Source: Echinometra lucunter
Taxonomy: Eukaryota > Echinodermata > Echinoidea > Camarodonta > Echinometridae
DNA length: 64,000 nt
Assembly (NCBI GenBank): GCA_029962745.1
Contig: CM057161.1
Coordinates: 11,110,369 to 11,174,368, forward strand
Direction: 5' to 3'
Under the pieces are notes generated by a model. The model worked only from the letters and a program-made list of their open reading frames with translations. It searched no databases and was not told the DNA's origin. A program made the translations under genes and the position numbers. Shown piece by piece: positions 1-11,115 of this stretch. The stretch's first letter is position 1, and every line of letters starts with the position of its first letter.

Positions 1-244
1 TTTCTACTGCCAATACTTCATTGACGTATCAACAGTCACGTGTCTTTCAGAACAGTTGTAACAGTTGTAATGATTTAAACACTTCGCGCTCAAAAATGTT
101 TTATATTTTAGATTTGTCCTATCCCGGTATCCAAGAAATATTTGGCAGAACTGTTATCTAAAATTGTCACCTGTTTGCGATTTACGTTATGTTTCTTGAT
201 TATACTGCATATGATTTTGCATTACCGAAGAATATGATTTTTAG

Positions 245-277
<33 letters not shown>

Positions 278-929
278 TTTGTTTGTTTGTTTGTTTTTAC
301 ATATCTGCATAAACTTAGTTCCTTTTTCAGTGAGGGGGTATGAACGATGATAATAGCAATTGTTATCTTTGCGTGTTGTAGGTTTTATGGTCGCTAACAA
401 GATTATAAAAATTTACTAATTTCAAAGTTATTATCTTTATCCTTACCCTTCAACAACATCACCAGGGACAGGTGTTGTAACTTCTCTGCTGGAATGTATC
501 TAAATTCCACATGCAGTGCATCCAGTACTGAAGACAATCTTTAATATCGATTCCTATATGCAGATGCGAAAATCGTATTATATGTTCCTCTGTACTCATA
601 TACTTTAGTGTTCTTTCAGTAACTTTTATTCTGTTAGTATGGGCGTGCCCAACACAAGATTTGCTTTCCGGGTTTTCGCATCCTTCTATTTTCTAAATTA
701 TTTACTGTATCGTAACCTATGCATACCGCATTGTAAAGAGTAGCATGTACACCTCGTTTTTCACATTGTACTAATGAGAAGGAAATAAATGTTAATTTCA
801 GATTTAATTCAAATTAAAACACTGGCTTCGCCACACTGTGGAACTCTAGACGTATTTTGGAATAGATATCAAATAGCATCATACTGATCATAAACATTTT
901 CCCGCTTTCTTTTATATCTACACTCCAAG
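1..929. other. Noncoding sequence upstream of the first visible FAXDC2-like exon
   Basis: No exon recognisable by similarity to the second FAXDC2-like gene is present. The expected preceding exons (cytoplasmic start and first membrane segment) must lie outside the window. The stretch is AT-rich and holds a (TTG)n tract followed by a (TTTG)n tract at about 241-296. It is most likely intron of the truncated gene. Nothing else is supported. Confidence 0.6.
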
Positions 930-1048
930 CTCTTTATTGTCTGTCTGTCCTGGAGCACTTTTTGTTAGGAGGCCTGTTGCTTATCGTGGATCTGACTGGT
1001 AGACCCAAGTTCATCGCTAAATACAAAGTACAGTTGGACCAGACTGAG
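930..1048 (+). CDS. FAXDC2: FAXDC2-like gene A, first visible exon (partial gene)
   Basis: Exon of a fatty-acid-hydroxylase/sterol-desaturase family membrane protein. It is preceded by CCAAG and followed by the donor GAG|GTAGGG. It encodes a hydrophobic stretch (VLEHFLLGGLLLIVDLTGRP) and then a basic linker ending in QLDQTE. The corresponding exon of the downstream paralogue (12,217-12,335) is also exactly 119 nt and encodes VVEHWLFGGLFLIMDLTGRP, which fixes frame and boundaries. It starts in phase 1 and ends in phase 0. Earlier exons are outside the window, so this gene is 5'-truncated here. Confidence 0.88.
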
Positions 1049-1294
1049 GTAGGGGTTAATATAAAAAATAACTGTTGATAATATAATATTCTAAATTTGA
1101 CTGCAGATGATTACTATTTGGACTATTCTTGCTGTCCTTAATTGAGACTCATTGTGGCACTTTTGAATCAGGACCAAAGTATAAATGTTAGGAAACGGGC
1201 CCCTTAATACTGGAATGAAGTGAATATACATGTAGGTAGGAATAGTGAAGAGTAGGTTGACAGAATAAACGGAACCGGGTCAGCTATTTGAAAT

Positions 1295-1500
1295 AGATTA
1301 TCACAAGATAAACTGTGTTTATCAGAAAAACTAGGTTTATCATCGATAAATTGAGTTTTCCAGATAAACGGTACGTATCAGTTAATAAGCAGAATTATTG
1401 TGAAAACAATACTTTGTTTATCTGTAGAAAAACTCTGTTTATCAGAGGAAAGTTCTTTTTATCAGAGAAAAACTTAGTTTATCAGAGATAAACAGAGTTT
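1295..1500. repeat. Degenerate TTTATC(AGA) repeat cluster
   Basis: About eight copies of TTTATC, most extended to TTTATCAGAG, occur in either orientation with spacings of roughly 20-35 bp, including the palindrome GTTTATCAGAGATAAAC. The cluster lies in the intron between the first two visible FAXDC2-like exons. The reverse complement GATAAA resembles a GATA-factor core. Whether it is a decayed tandem repeat or a regulatory cluster cannot be told from sequence alone. Confidence 0.55.
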
Positions 1501-2081
1501 ATTGACTTTTGGGGCACCCTTGTTTTACTCCAATATTTGTCTTGAATCAAAAGGAGCACCCTCGTCTAATTTTACACAGAGTCCCTTTATTTGCAATTAG
1601 AGTATATGTCACTCAGTTCTCTCAAGAAAATTTCCAGAAAGACTTTGTTTCAACACTTTCTACCAGAGACCATCCCTCCAAACTTTATCAAACGCTTTTC
1701 TGAAATCTAAAAAAAAAAATGCTAAAAATAAGTTTGGTAAACCATGAATGATGGGAGTCAAAGCAGGACCAGGATTGATTTAACAGTCTATAAACATGAT
1801 GAATATACAACACCAAAAGAGAATTAACAGTTTTATGAGATATAAACAAGGATAAATGAAGATCCGGCGGTTATCGAACATGATACAGAATATGTATGTA
1901 TCGGTGATATTCTTGTCAACTTACTTCACTGTAAAGGAAATAATGGTGTATATTGTTGCAATACTTGAGTAACATGCTATATACCTTGTAGTATGTTGTA
2001 AACACACGTTTGAATTATTATCCTGTCATCAGAATGATTTCAGATGGCATTTTGCTAACCTTTGAACTGACATTTCCTTAG

Positions 2082-2290
2082 ATTCCCGCAGACAAGTTGC
2101 GAAGAAGCATGTGGACAGCTTTCCTGAACCTTACCATTTACACTTTTCCCGTCCTGGTTGGACTATACTATGCCATCGTCTGGAGGGGATGCGGGTCCAC
2201 TGTCGATGAACTACCAACCTTCCAAACCTTGCTTCTTGAGTTAACCGTCTTGTCTGTGGTAGAAGAAATTGGATTCTACTACAATCACAG
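2082..2290 (+). CDS. FAXDC2: FAXDC2-like gene A, exon carrying start of His box 1
   Basis: The acceptor is TTCCTTAG and the donor CACAG|GTGACT; length 209 nt, phase 0 to phase 2. It encodes the segment starting IPADKLRRSMWTAFLN, a membrane segment, the conserved RGCGSTVDELPTFQTL loop and the second hydrophobic stretch ending VEEIGFYYNH. The final histidine is the first residue of the HxxxH box completed in the next exon. The paralogue's exon (13,409-13,617) has the same length and phase, and most residues match. Confidence 0.93.
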
Positions 2291-2842
2291 GTGACTATGA
2301 AGAGATACTGATATACGAAAATATCTTAAAATCACCTCCACGAAAAAGTGTTCTATGACAAAGGAAAGAAGCCAAAAACACATGAATCAAGGCGGATGAA
2401 TTACACAAATTGTTATTGATAACTTTTACTTGACACATATTATTAAGAGTATTCTTCACCTTTATTTTCCCTCCTTCATTTTCTCCTTTTGTATCCCTTT
2501 TTCTGTTTTCATTTTCTCTCTTGCTTCCGTACTTTTTTTTTTAGTTCACCCTCATCTATTAGATATTCTTGATTCATCTCTTACCTCTTTAATGAGTTCT
2601 TTCATTTTATTTCCAATCTCCCACCGTCTTGCACTTGAATTATACTTCCTATATACCAGCTCTTGATCTTCTGTACAAATGTTTTGTCATATGAGTGTGT
2701 CTCATGTCTTTTGTACTGTGTAGAGAATTTTTCCGTCAGCTTTTAAGACGGAAGAGCATAATTCATTCTGTAGTTGTAGATGAATTCTCACCCTCTTTAC
2801 GTGTCAAAGATTGCTTTATCACCCCTCTTTGTAAATCCACAG

Positions 2843-3115
2843 ATTGCTTCATCATCCGTCGCTGTATAAGAGGTTCCACAAGGCACACCACGAATGGACT
2901 GCTCCGCTTGGCATCGTATCCTTTCATAGCCATCCATTTGAGCATTTCCTCGCGAACATATTACCAGTGGGCCTGGGCGTGGTCATTACAGGGTCCCACA
3001 TGCTTGTAGCATCGTTGTGGCTGACACTCGCTCTTGCTTCTTCAACAATATCTCACTCAGGGTACCATCTTCCACTCCTTCAATCACCAGAGTTTCATGA
3101 CTATCATCATCTGAA
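2843..3115 (+). CDS. FAXDC2: FAXDC2-like gene A, exon with His boxes 1-3
   Basis: 273-nt exon, phase 2 in and out, ending CTGAA|GTAAGT. It completes box 1 (HRLLHH), then shows box 2 (HKAHHEW) and box 3 (EFHDYHH). This spacing of histidine clusters binds the di-iron centre in the sterol-desaturase/fatty-acid-hydroxylase superfamily. Between boxes 2 and 3 lie two hydrophobic segments around VGLGVVITGSHMLVASLW. All eight canonical histidines are present, so a catalytically competent enzyme is expected. The substrate is not deducible; FAXDC2 relatives act on sterol or lipid substrates in the ER membrane. Confidence 0.95.
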
Positions 3116-3194
3116 GTAAGTACACATTTTCACACTCCCAGTTAAAGATGGTGGAAGCCCGCCATAATTGATGAAATGTGCCACCCTGTATAGA

Positions 3195-3365
3195 CATGAA
3201 TAGATGAATAAATATATGAAATAAATATATGAATAAATAAACACATTATTGAAAATAATTAAATAGACAGATAGATAAATGAATATATATATATAAATAA
3301 ATAAATAAATAAATAAATGAGCAAATAAATAAACAAATAAATAAATAAATATATAAATAAATAAA
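3195..3365. repeat. (ATAA)n-type microsatellite
   Basis: AT-rich tetranucleotide array (AATA/ATAA/TGAA variants) in the last intron of the first FAXDC2-like gene. It is simple-sequence DNA with no coding potential; a low-complexity frame reads through it on the other strand. Confidence 0.9.
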
Positions 3366-3423
3366 ATGTGGGAGGATGCATTAGAGGTGGCAGCAGTGGG
3401 ATAGCTCGTGGTGTTATAGTTCT

Positions 3424-3559
3424 GGGGAGTGTTTCATGAAGTGTCTTGTCATTGATTTTTACTGACATCTTATAAGTTACTGAAATCCTTGCATCCGTTT
3501 GGCTGAGAGTAAATTTTGTCATTAAAAATCACTGACAAGACACTTCATGAAGCGCTCCC
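3424..3559. mobile_element. Short palindromic element (TTTCAT family), copy 1
   Basis: The ends are inverted copies: the left end reads GTTTCATGAAGTGTCTTGTC and the right end is its near-complement (GACAAGACACTTCATGAAGC). The centre contains a CTGAAATCCTTGCATC..GGCTGAGAG core that recurs at 50,157-50,284 and 52,073-52,222. No coding capacity. It is a non-autonomous foldback/MITE-like element sitting in an intron. Confidence 0.75.
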
Positions 3560-3761
3560 TTGTTATTGGTGATAGGGATGTTAGTAGTGGTAAGATAGCA
3601 TACTGATCTTCGTATGAATAGAATTGTATAATGATGACGTGGTATGGGGATATGGTATACATAGCATGGTACGAAAATGATGATAGATTGGCAGTACAGT
3701 GAAATCTCAGCATAAAGACATCTGATATAACAATATTCGTGATATAACACGGCAATATTCT

Positions 3762-3908
3762 TGGGCCCGTCTTACAAAGAGTTGCAATTGATTCGAATCG
3801 ATCACAACTTTAAGAATGATCTCAACTCCTATCTCTTAGGTACACAGTTGAGATCAATCTCAAAGTTGCGATCGATTTGAATCAATCGCAACTCTGTAAG
3901 ACGGGGCC
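3762..3908. mobile_element. Palindromic foldback element
   Basis: About 147 bp with long inverted arms: CCCGTCTTACAAAGAGTTGC on the left and its near-complement (GCAACTCTGTAAGACGGGGC) on the right, with GATC/CGAT-rich arms that would fold almost completely. No frame. It is intronic and distinct in sequence from the TTTCAT family. Confidence 0.75.
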
Positions 3909-4350
3909 TGGTCCCATCTCTTTACATTCTTTTGTTTTTTTTTCCCAACTGGATATAACGAGATTCGTACAATAACAAGGTAATTTTGATGGTTCCCAAG
4001 GACCTCATTATACTGAGTTTCCACTCCATGATGGGGTAATAGTAAGGAGTGCTTTAGAGACCGTTATGGGGGTGACACCCAAACTCAAAATACATGTATC
4101 AGCAAATTTAGAATCTTTATTGCCCTGTCCAAAAATCACAAAAATATGTTTTTGCTATGTGTTTTTGTTTGTTTGAGGAGTATTTTCAAGCACAAATTTT
4201 GGTTCAACAACCCATTCAAACAGTTCAGTGACGTCATTGGTATAGTGTGCATGTGGATATAGTTTTGTAACGGTTGATGACAGCGGCTGTACCAAAAAGG
4301 AAAGTATGATCAATGACCTGCAATACCTTCTCCTTGATTTTTTTTTTCAG

Positions 4351-4498
4351 ATTCACAAACAACTATGGTGTATTTGGTGTCTTAGACTGGTTTCATGGGA
4401 CGGATGCCAGCTTCAGGAAATCAAAGCAGTTTCAGCGACATAAGGTCCTTCTTGGCGTCAAGTCACTCAATGAACTTATTCCTGACAACCCAAAATAA
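4351..4498 (+). CDS. FAXDC2: FAXDC2-like gene A, last coding exon
   Basis: The acceptor is a long T-run followed by TTTTTCAG. The exon completes the split lysine codon, continues FTNNYGVFGVLDWFHGTD and ends at TAA (4,496-4,498) after IPDNPK. The NNYG..LDW.HGTD block is the conserved C-terminal tail of FAXDC2-type proteins. Unlike the paralogue, the tail is in frame to its natural end. A possible polyadenylation signal AATAAA lies at 4,819-4,824. Confidence 0.94.
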
Positions 4499-4593
4499 AG
4501 TCACTTTGAAACAAATTATTTTCTATAAAAGTGAAAGATTGAAGATTATAATTATAATATAAGAATTATGCAAAGAGAGCACAAAGATATTTA

Positions 4594-4642
<49 letters not shown>

Positions 4643-6279
4643 TTCTTAGTGATTTCATTCCATCCAATGGAAAAAAAAAAATCTTCTTTGCTTATTATCT
4701 CGTAAATACTTTAACATTATGTTAACAACATTATGTTATGAAAACGAAACGAAGATTTGTATTTGTTGGAATTATTTACAATGATTTTATGTAACGATTT
4801 ATTTTGGATGAAATCTCTAATAAAAATTTTTTGGAAAAACAAAAGTGTGTGTAATATTGCAGGGTAAAGAAATTGGAAGGACACTTGTTGTGGGACATGA
4901 ACTTGGGGTAAAATTGACCTTAAGAGGGCATGATAGGAGTCTGATATTTTGGGTTAGTACAAAGGGTTGCACAGGTTGAATTTGAAACAGAATTGTGAAT
5001 TGTTTGCATCTGTGTGTATGCAGACCTTTGGCAGTAATTCCTGAGATTCAGCAGACAAAAGACACTATTTGAGCTCCCAAATCAATAATTATTGTGACCC
5101 AAGTATTTTAGTGGACTTTAAGCTTCATCTGCTTTAAGCTCCGCCTCAGCACGTGCTTGTTTATTCTTGTGAACTTCTGGTTTGTGCTTTATCTGACTGG
5201 ATGAAAGATGTTTGGGCGCAAGTCCATGAGTGGTGAGGGCTTTTTGGAGATGGAGGCATGCTGGGCTTGTGTATTGAAAAACTCCGGCGATGTAAAATGG
5301 TGGCTCGGGCGGCCGGGCCACTTTCATTTTTGTGTTTCGTTTGGTCACTTATTATGTTACTCTTCCCTCAGCCTCCAAGAAACTTATATTTTGTATATTT
5401 CTATTTTCAAAGCCGAGACATTCTTGGTGATTCTAGTTGGAGCACACTCACACAAAAACTAATTCTTGTTCAACTTCTTCTGCTGATGATAAACTGGACT
5501 TTTCTGTTTTCTATTTTGGTTTCTCATCGCCTTCTATTGTAATGACTTTATACTACTGCATCATTACAGTACACTGTGAGCGATACAGATGTTTCACGAT
5601 AAAAAGGAACAGATTAAGTAGGGCCAAAATTTCATATCTCAGAAAATAACATCTTACCAACTGTAACGTACAATGTACTTAAATAATAACTGTTCTCAAA
5701 GGATTACCAACTTATTCAGGAAATGATATATCTTTGAGTTGGTTTGTCGTCGTTGAAGATTCATGGAAAGGATATATATTGTTCATCTAGTACCCTTTGT
5801 ACTAGATGAAAAACACTCACGCTAATTTTAGAAATGAAAGATGTGTTATATTTTCCGTCAATGTGTTCCAGCTCTGTATATTGTGTATCGCATGATTTCT
5901 ATAACGTCTCTTCATGTGTTGAAATGGTTAATTTTTATTTGCATAAAGTTGACATATTGAAGAATACTTTGTGACAGAAAATATGCTGTGCAAACATGTA
6001 CTGTATAAGTATATTGTAATAGTATCAATATGCCTTTACCATGTTACATTTTTTTCCTTCAAACTTAGAATTTTATGCAATCTTTTTTCTCAAATTTACG
6101 GGTAATTTGTAAAAATACTTCTGTGTCTTATAATAAGAAATACTTTAAGTGGAATTTAGGCTCTGTCATGCAGTATGTATTATTCTTATAATCATCGCCT
6201 AGGTGTGCTAGCCTGATTGCAATTTGGTGACCAAATTCACTCAATTCTATTCTCTCATATAATATAGTCTCTCCCTACT

Positions 6280-6318
<39 letters not shown>

Positions 6319-6828
6319 ATTCATCTTGGTCTTGTATCGTCTGTTTCATTTATATCCTTTTATCCCTTTTCATTAGTAAATTCTTTAGTAAATATTTGGG
6401 AACCTGAAATATAAGCTTTGCTTTCCATGGTTTCCACCACAGTAGAGCGACATGTAGCACTTATTTATTCTGTTATTATTTAAATGATACGGATATGTAT
6501 ACTGAATCTGTATGTTCACCGTTATAATATTTTTATTTTTTGTTGTTTGGGATTTTGTGCTTATATTGACATTTGTAAAGTGAGAATTCTTGAAAATTAT
6601 TGCTTTTTATATTAAAATAAATGAATTGAAATGAAAATGAAATTTATCTATCAATCTGTCGTTTTCCTTGCCGGTATTTCAATTGCCTTTGTTAAGCTTA
6701 TCCTTATGAAGATGGTATTCTCTCCTTCAATGAAATACATCTTCTAAATAACTAAATCTTAACTTTCCCAACGGGGAAAAAATTGCTATCTATCCGAAAT
6801 AAAAATCACAAGCTTTGAAAGCTCAGAA
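4499..6828. other. Intergenic/3' flank, no gene seen
   Basis: AT-rich sequence after the stop codon of FAXDC2-like gene A. Short open frames at about 5,118-5,650 have no recognisable domain and overlap one another on both strands. A (CT)n tract lies at about 6,285-6,315. The stretch 6,590-6,645 ends in an A-rich AAATGAATTGAAATG repeat that looks like the 3' tail of a non-LTR retroelement; this is inference only. Confidence 0.6.
4597..4641. repeat. (GT)n dinucleotide microsatellite
   Basis: Nearly pure GT repeat of about 45 bp in the 3' region of the first FAXDC2-like gene, upstream of the AATAAA at 4,819. It may be transcribed in the 3' UTR. Confidence 0.9.
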
Positions 6829-8305
6829 CAGGAGCGTAGCTAAAAAAATTTGAGGGGGGGGGGGTGTCGTCGTCATCTCACTGCCAAATGTTACCCTATT
6901 TTTGCACCTCGCTGGTCTAATTGTTTGCTGTCCGAAATCACCCTCTTCTAAATATTACAGGCGAGCGAAGCGAGCGAGGGAACACACTCTTTCCAATGGT
7001 GTTATTTACTATTATTACTTGCCTTTTCGTTATCTTCATGTATTACTTTACGTATATTTCTATATTCCTTGTATCTATTTTTTGAGGGGTCCACATTATA
7101 CAAGCTTGCTTTTCAGTGGACCCCTCCATTCTTCTTATGATATATAATTGCATTGATTCAGTTATATCTAATGATATTGATTATATTGATTTGATTTAAC
7201 TTGACATGTATATTAATTTATATTTAAATTACTTTCAAATATGTATTTTTTTTTTCCAATATTGAATTTTGTTCATGCTATTGTTTATTTAAATTGAATC
7301 AATCTATCTTGTACTTATTTGTATCATTTTGAAGAATGAAAATAAATTTGAATTGAATTGAATGGTAGAAGAAATAACCCGTCAGGAAAATACACTATGG
7401 GCCTATGAAACATCTAAATTATACATGTATATTCGGTCACCTCACTTGTATTTGTTTGCTTGAGTATTATACGAGCGAGTGCAGCGAGCGTGGGAAAATA
7501 TGCTCTTTTCATGGTAGAAGTGCTATTTCGTCATGAAAATACACTTTAGGCCTATAAGATTTATTCAAATGATACATGTAGGCCTATATTTGATCACCTG
7601 TCTGCCGAAGGTGACTCTATTTAGGCACCTCACTTTAATACCATCGATTGAAACCATTCCGCTTCTACAAGCGAGCGAAGCCAGCGACCGAAAAAAAAAA
7701 TGTATGGATTCATCAACAAAATACAGTAGGATCTTGCGGCTGGAATAAGAATGCTTGTAGCCCGAAACCGTTTTTTTATTTAGATTTTACGAACGGGCGG
7801 AGCGAGTGAGCGAAAAAATAACTGTTTTGTTATATCTAAGCCATTATTTACTGAAAATTTATCTATTTCTAGGTCAACTTGTCGCTTGATTTCTTTAGGT
7901 ATATTCACGCCTGGTTATATTACTAACATTCTGTGAGTAGATGATAGTATAACATAACAGAGACACAACATGCAAACCAATTTTCTTTCTATAAGAATAT
8001 CGATTATAGGCAATGATTGAGATACGTTTCCAGGTTTTTCCCCTTTTCTTTCCTTTTCTTTCTTTTTATTCTTGTTTCTTTTTTTTCTTTTTCGTTCCTT
8101 TCTTTTCTTTTTCAATTGCTTTTCTTCTTTTCTTTTTCTTTTCTTCTTTCCTCTCCTTTCTCTTTCTTTTATCTTTTCCCTTATCTTCCCCTTTCTTTTT
8201 CCTTTCCTTCCTTCTTTTGCCGAAAGCGGTGGCGCATTTACCCGACGTTAGTGCTCCCCCCCCCCCACACACACACACACACACCACCCCCTAGCGACGC
8301 CCCGT
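6829..8305. mobile_element. hAT-like non-autonomous DNA transposon with 8-bp target duplication
   Basis: The element begins CAGGAGCGTAGCTA and ends TAGCGACGCCCCGT, imperfect inverted ends (10 of 14 positions match). It is flanked by the direct repeat GCTCAGAA at 6,821-6,828 and 8,306-8,313, the 8-bp duplication expected of hAT insertion. No transposase frame remains. Internally it has four GCGAGCGAAGCGAGC-type motifs (about 6,961, 7,472, 7,671, 7,795), degenerate internal repeats of roughly 150-200 bp, a poly-pyrimidine stretch and C-runs near the right end. A GAATTGAATTGAAT tail at about 7,345-7,365 suggests a nested retroelement end. Confidence 0.6.
8034..8216. repeat. Poly-pyrimidine (TTTTC/CTTTCC) tract
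   Basis: Almost pure C/T on the + strand for about 180 bp, inside the hAT-like element, followed by C-runs and a (CA)n tract at 8,267-8,284. Open frames of 90-137 residues across it are low-complexity artefacts. Confidence 0.85.
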
Positions 8306-8878
8306 GCTCAGAACTAAGTACAGGCCTTCTACGAGCAGCATTTCGGCCTGTGCCTCTAATGTTTCTCTTAATTCTGATTCGGCTAGCTGTTGCACTGGCT
8401 GCAGTTTGTCATTTAATTCCCTGTGTTTAGTGGAGATTAAAGACAAAGCAGGGATGGTAACCGCAGAATCGGTTTTACTATATTCATATTTATACTTTTT
8501 TCAAGGTGGGCTTTCTTTCAGTACAATATTTTTCTAAAAGTGTCAAGAGATACAGTGATATTGATAGTGTCATCCGGTAACCTATTTCAATCTTTACATG
8601 TATACATGTAGGCGTACGTGGGAAGAAGGAGAACTTGAAGGCATCTGTCCTGTCTGTTCCAACTGTTGGAAATATATATACATGTATTTACATAGCCTAT
8701 ATCATTAGCGTGCAGGTTCTCATACCTGGGGGGGGGAATGATTAACCCATTCGTACTTATTTTTGTACACACATATACGAGTCCACCTCAAAATGCGGGG
8801 GAGGGGATACATCCCCCACGCCCCTGATTTATATTCTGGCATTATATGCCATGTCAAAAGTTGCAGCTGAAGGATGTA

Positions 8879-8991
8879 GTTTATCTATTCGATATCTTCA
8901 AGCTCACTGGAATAATATGCATATCCACGAGCGAAAACGAACTCTGTAGAATTATGGCTTGAAATGCGTTTTCAGAATCGAATAGATAAAC
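8879..8991. repeat. Perfect 15-bp inverted repeat with 83-bp spacer
   Basis: GTTTATCTATTCGAT at 8,879-8,893 is matched by its exact reverse complement at 8,977-8,991. It could be the ends of a very small transposon remnant or a hairpin. No target-site duplication was recognised. Confidence 0.5.
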
Positions 8992-9639
8992 AACACCAAA
9001 TGACAAAGGTCCATTCAAAAGTTTGTTATTATGCAACAGATCATGCGTGGCGAGTCGCTGATACAAGCCCCTGTTTGGTAACAATTTGGATCTAATGCCA
9101 TCATTTCAGAATGGTAAGTAGACCCAACATCAAGCAATTTCATGTTTATGTCATGGTATAAATGAAATTTTGTTACGAGAATTATCCAGCATTTACGTGT
9201 AGGTATTATAGGTAGATGTCTGTGAACAGTGCTACATATATATGTCCCAGTGTACAGTATTCACTGACCAGTTGTCTGTTGAGAACCCACTCCAGTGGTC
9301 GTTGCAATGGGACGACCATTGTAATCGAGACAATTATCTCTCGCCAAATAATACCAGGGATAATACCTCCCTGATCTATATGTACCAAAGGCCCTATTTG
9401 AGTGCGGTTGTGTTGATTTGCACTGTGGTTCCACTGTTTGCATTTTACGTTCAGTTTCTGATATCTCTATGTGTTTGAGTTAAATAACGATAGAAAACGT
9501 TGAAAAGGAGACCTGGGCATTACTTCCCAGTATTGGTTATAATATCGTACCTGAAAAGGATTCTTTTCAATAATGCCATTATACACTGTTACTGTTTTGC
9601 ATCGTTTGAGCTCCCTGTGTATATTGTTCATAATTCATT

Positions 9640-9800
9640 CATTTTCTTGTTTCTCATCTTTCCTCATCTCTTCCTCTCTCCCTCTGTCCTTTTGTCCTTT
9701 TCTCTTAATTCTTGCTTTCTTTCATTCTTTCTCTCTCTCTCTCTCTCTCCCCCTCTCCCTACCTAATGCTTTCTCTCTCCCCCTCCCTCCCTCCCCTCTC
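9640..9800. repeat. CT-rich tract upstream of FAXDC2-like gene B
   Basis: Runs of CTCTCT and CCCTCC occupy about 160 bp immediately before the acceptor-like CTTTCCCAG at 9,820-9,828. It probably serves as an extended polypyrimidine tract of a 5' UTR intron. An upstream noncoding exon is possible, with a good donor (ATG|GTAAGT) at 9,113/9,114, but this is unproven. Confidence 0.5.
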
Positions 9801-9877
9801 TCACTATCTCTTAATTTTGCTTTCCCAGACAGTAAGATCTATATTATAGGCAGAGAAACAAGTTATCAGAAATCAAA

Positions 9878-9943
9878 ATGGTCACTCATAGTGGTCATAA
9901 AGAGAATGGAGGCCATGTGGAAAAAGAAAATATGGGCTTAAAG
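9878..9943 (+). CDS. FAXDC2: FAXDC2-like gene B, first coding exon
   Basis: The start codon at 9,878 lies in an exon that probably begins at 9,829 (acceptor TTTCCCAG). It encodes 22 residues (MVTHSGHKENGGHVEKENMG..K), a hydrophilic cytoplasmic N-terminus, and ends AAAG|GTAAGT in phase 0. This ATG was chosen because it opens a frame that splices in phase to the first membrane segment and gives a 330-residue product, close to the usual FAXDC2 size of roughly 330. Confidence 0.75.
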
Positions 9944-10675
9944 GTAAGTCAAAACTGGGGGGTTTTCTTTTTCTTTTTCTTTTTTTTTTTCCATTTTAAC
10001 AAGGGATTTCAGGGGAGGTATGATTCATGACTACATCAGTTTCTACGACTTAATGCATCTTCAAAACTCTATAAACAATATTTTTTGGAAAAAGAAAAAA
10101 AAAAAAACAACCACCACATAGTGCTAACTTTGTGTATTATTAAATATTCCAGTATCACAAGGGGTGGGGAGGGGGGGGGGGGTAGAGACTCGAGTCGAGC
10201 CCAACCCCCTTTTCAGTTGACACATTTCATTTTATGGAATGTAGATTATTACAATTTTAGCAAATAAACTTTCAAATGAATTATTACATCATCTGTTTGA
10301 ACATTTGTTTAAAAATCATTAGCCTGGTTGTTTAAAATATGAACCTACCAGCAACTGTTTAAAAAATGCCTTGACGTTTCACTTACAATTTATTTAAACA
10401 GTTGGTAGATTCATATGGTACACAACCTTAAGATTTTCAAACAACTGTTCTAACAATTGCACACACATAAAATGAAAACTGCTGAAGTCATTACTACAAT
10501 TAGTGATGAAAATGTTTCTTCAAATTTACAAAATGTGCATTTTTACGGTTTTGTCTTGTATAGTCATACTGCATTGTCCTAGAATACTTCTGACACTCGA
10601 TCCTTGTGTCTGCGCCTTAAAATTTCTATTCTTAATATCTCTCTTTTTGTATCCTTAAATTTTCTTTTCCCAAAG

Positions 10676-10880
10676 CCATTACTAGGAAAGAAAGAAGCCA
10701 GTATGACAACTGCCATCGTGTCCTTCTTTGCTGTTATATTAGCTGTAGTATGTGCTGTTTTTCGAAGCTCTCTTCTCCACCATGGGCAGTTATTCTGGAT
10801 GTCATCAGGAGACTTCATAGCCAGGAAGTGGGGAAGCTTCTATGACTATTTTGAAGGAAATGTGGCCAAAATGGGATTAG
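10676..10880 (+). CDS. FAXDC2: FAXDC2-like gene B, exon 2 (first membrane segment)
   Basis: Acceptor TTTTCCCAAAG, donor TTAG|GTATGT; 205 nt, phase 0 to 1. It encodes PLLGKKEAS, then a hydrophobic helix (MTTAIVSFFAVILAVVCAVF, residues about 32-51) and an amphipathic stretch ending YDYFEGNVAKMGL. The equivalent exon of the upstream copy is not in the window. Confidence 0.85.
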
Positions 10881-10899
10881 GTATGTGACAACTGAACTT

Positions 10900-11115
10900 T
10901 AACACGGGCTGCAGAAGGGGGGGGGGGGTGCTGGGCTAAAGTTAAAAATGAAAAGTAATTTTTAAAAAAGAAAAAAAAAGCCCCTATAGATTGTAAAAAA
11001 CTTGATATTTAAAATGCTCATATGCTTGTAAAACCATGAAAAGGGGGCTCTGCCCCCTGGAACCCGCTTGTTAGTGTATCAGTCCCCCCCCCCAAAAAAA
11101 AAAACGTTTCATGGC
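10900..11115. repeat. G-run/C-run bounded repeat remnant
   Basis: A run of 13 G at about 10,917-10,929 and a run of 10 C at about 11,085-11,095 bracket an A-rich stretch. The outer sequences (GGGCTGCAG and CATGGCCCTG) are weakly complementary. It resembles the hAT-like repeats at 6,829 and 16,838, but no target duplication could be defined. Confidence 0.35.

Noticed and set aside
2430..3009. Additional + strand frames near the FAXDC2-like exons
   Set aside because: They lie in the intron or read the His-box exon in the wrong frame; the exon frame with conserved histidines is unambiguous.
8017..8430. 137-residue + strand frame in the pyrimidine tract
   Set aside because: Simple-sequence Phe/Ser/Leu translation inside a transposon; not a gene.
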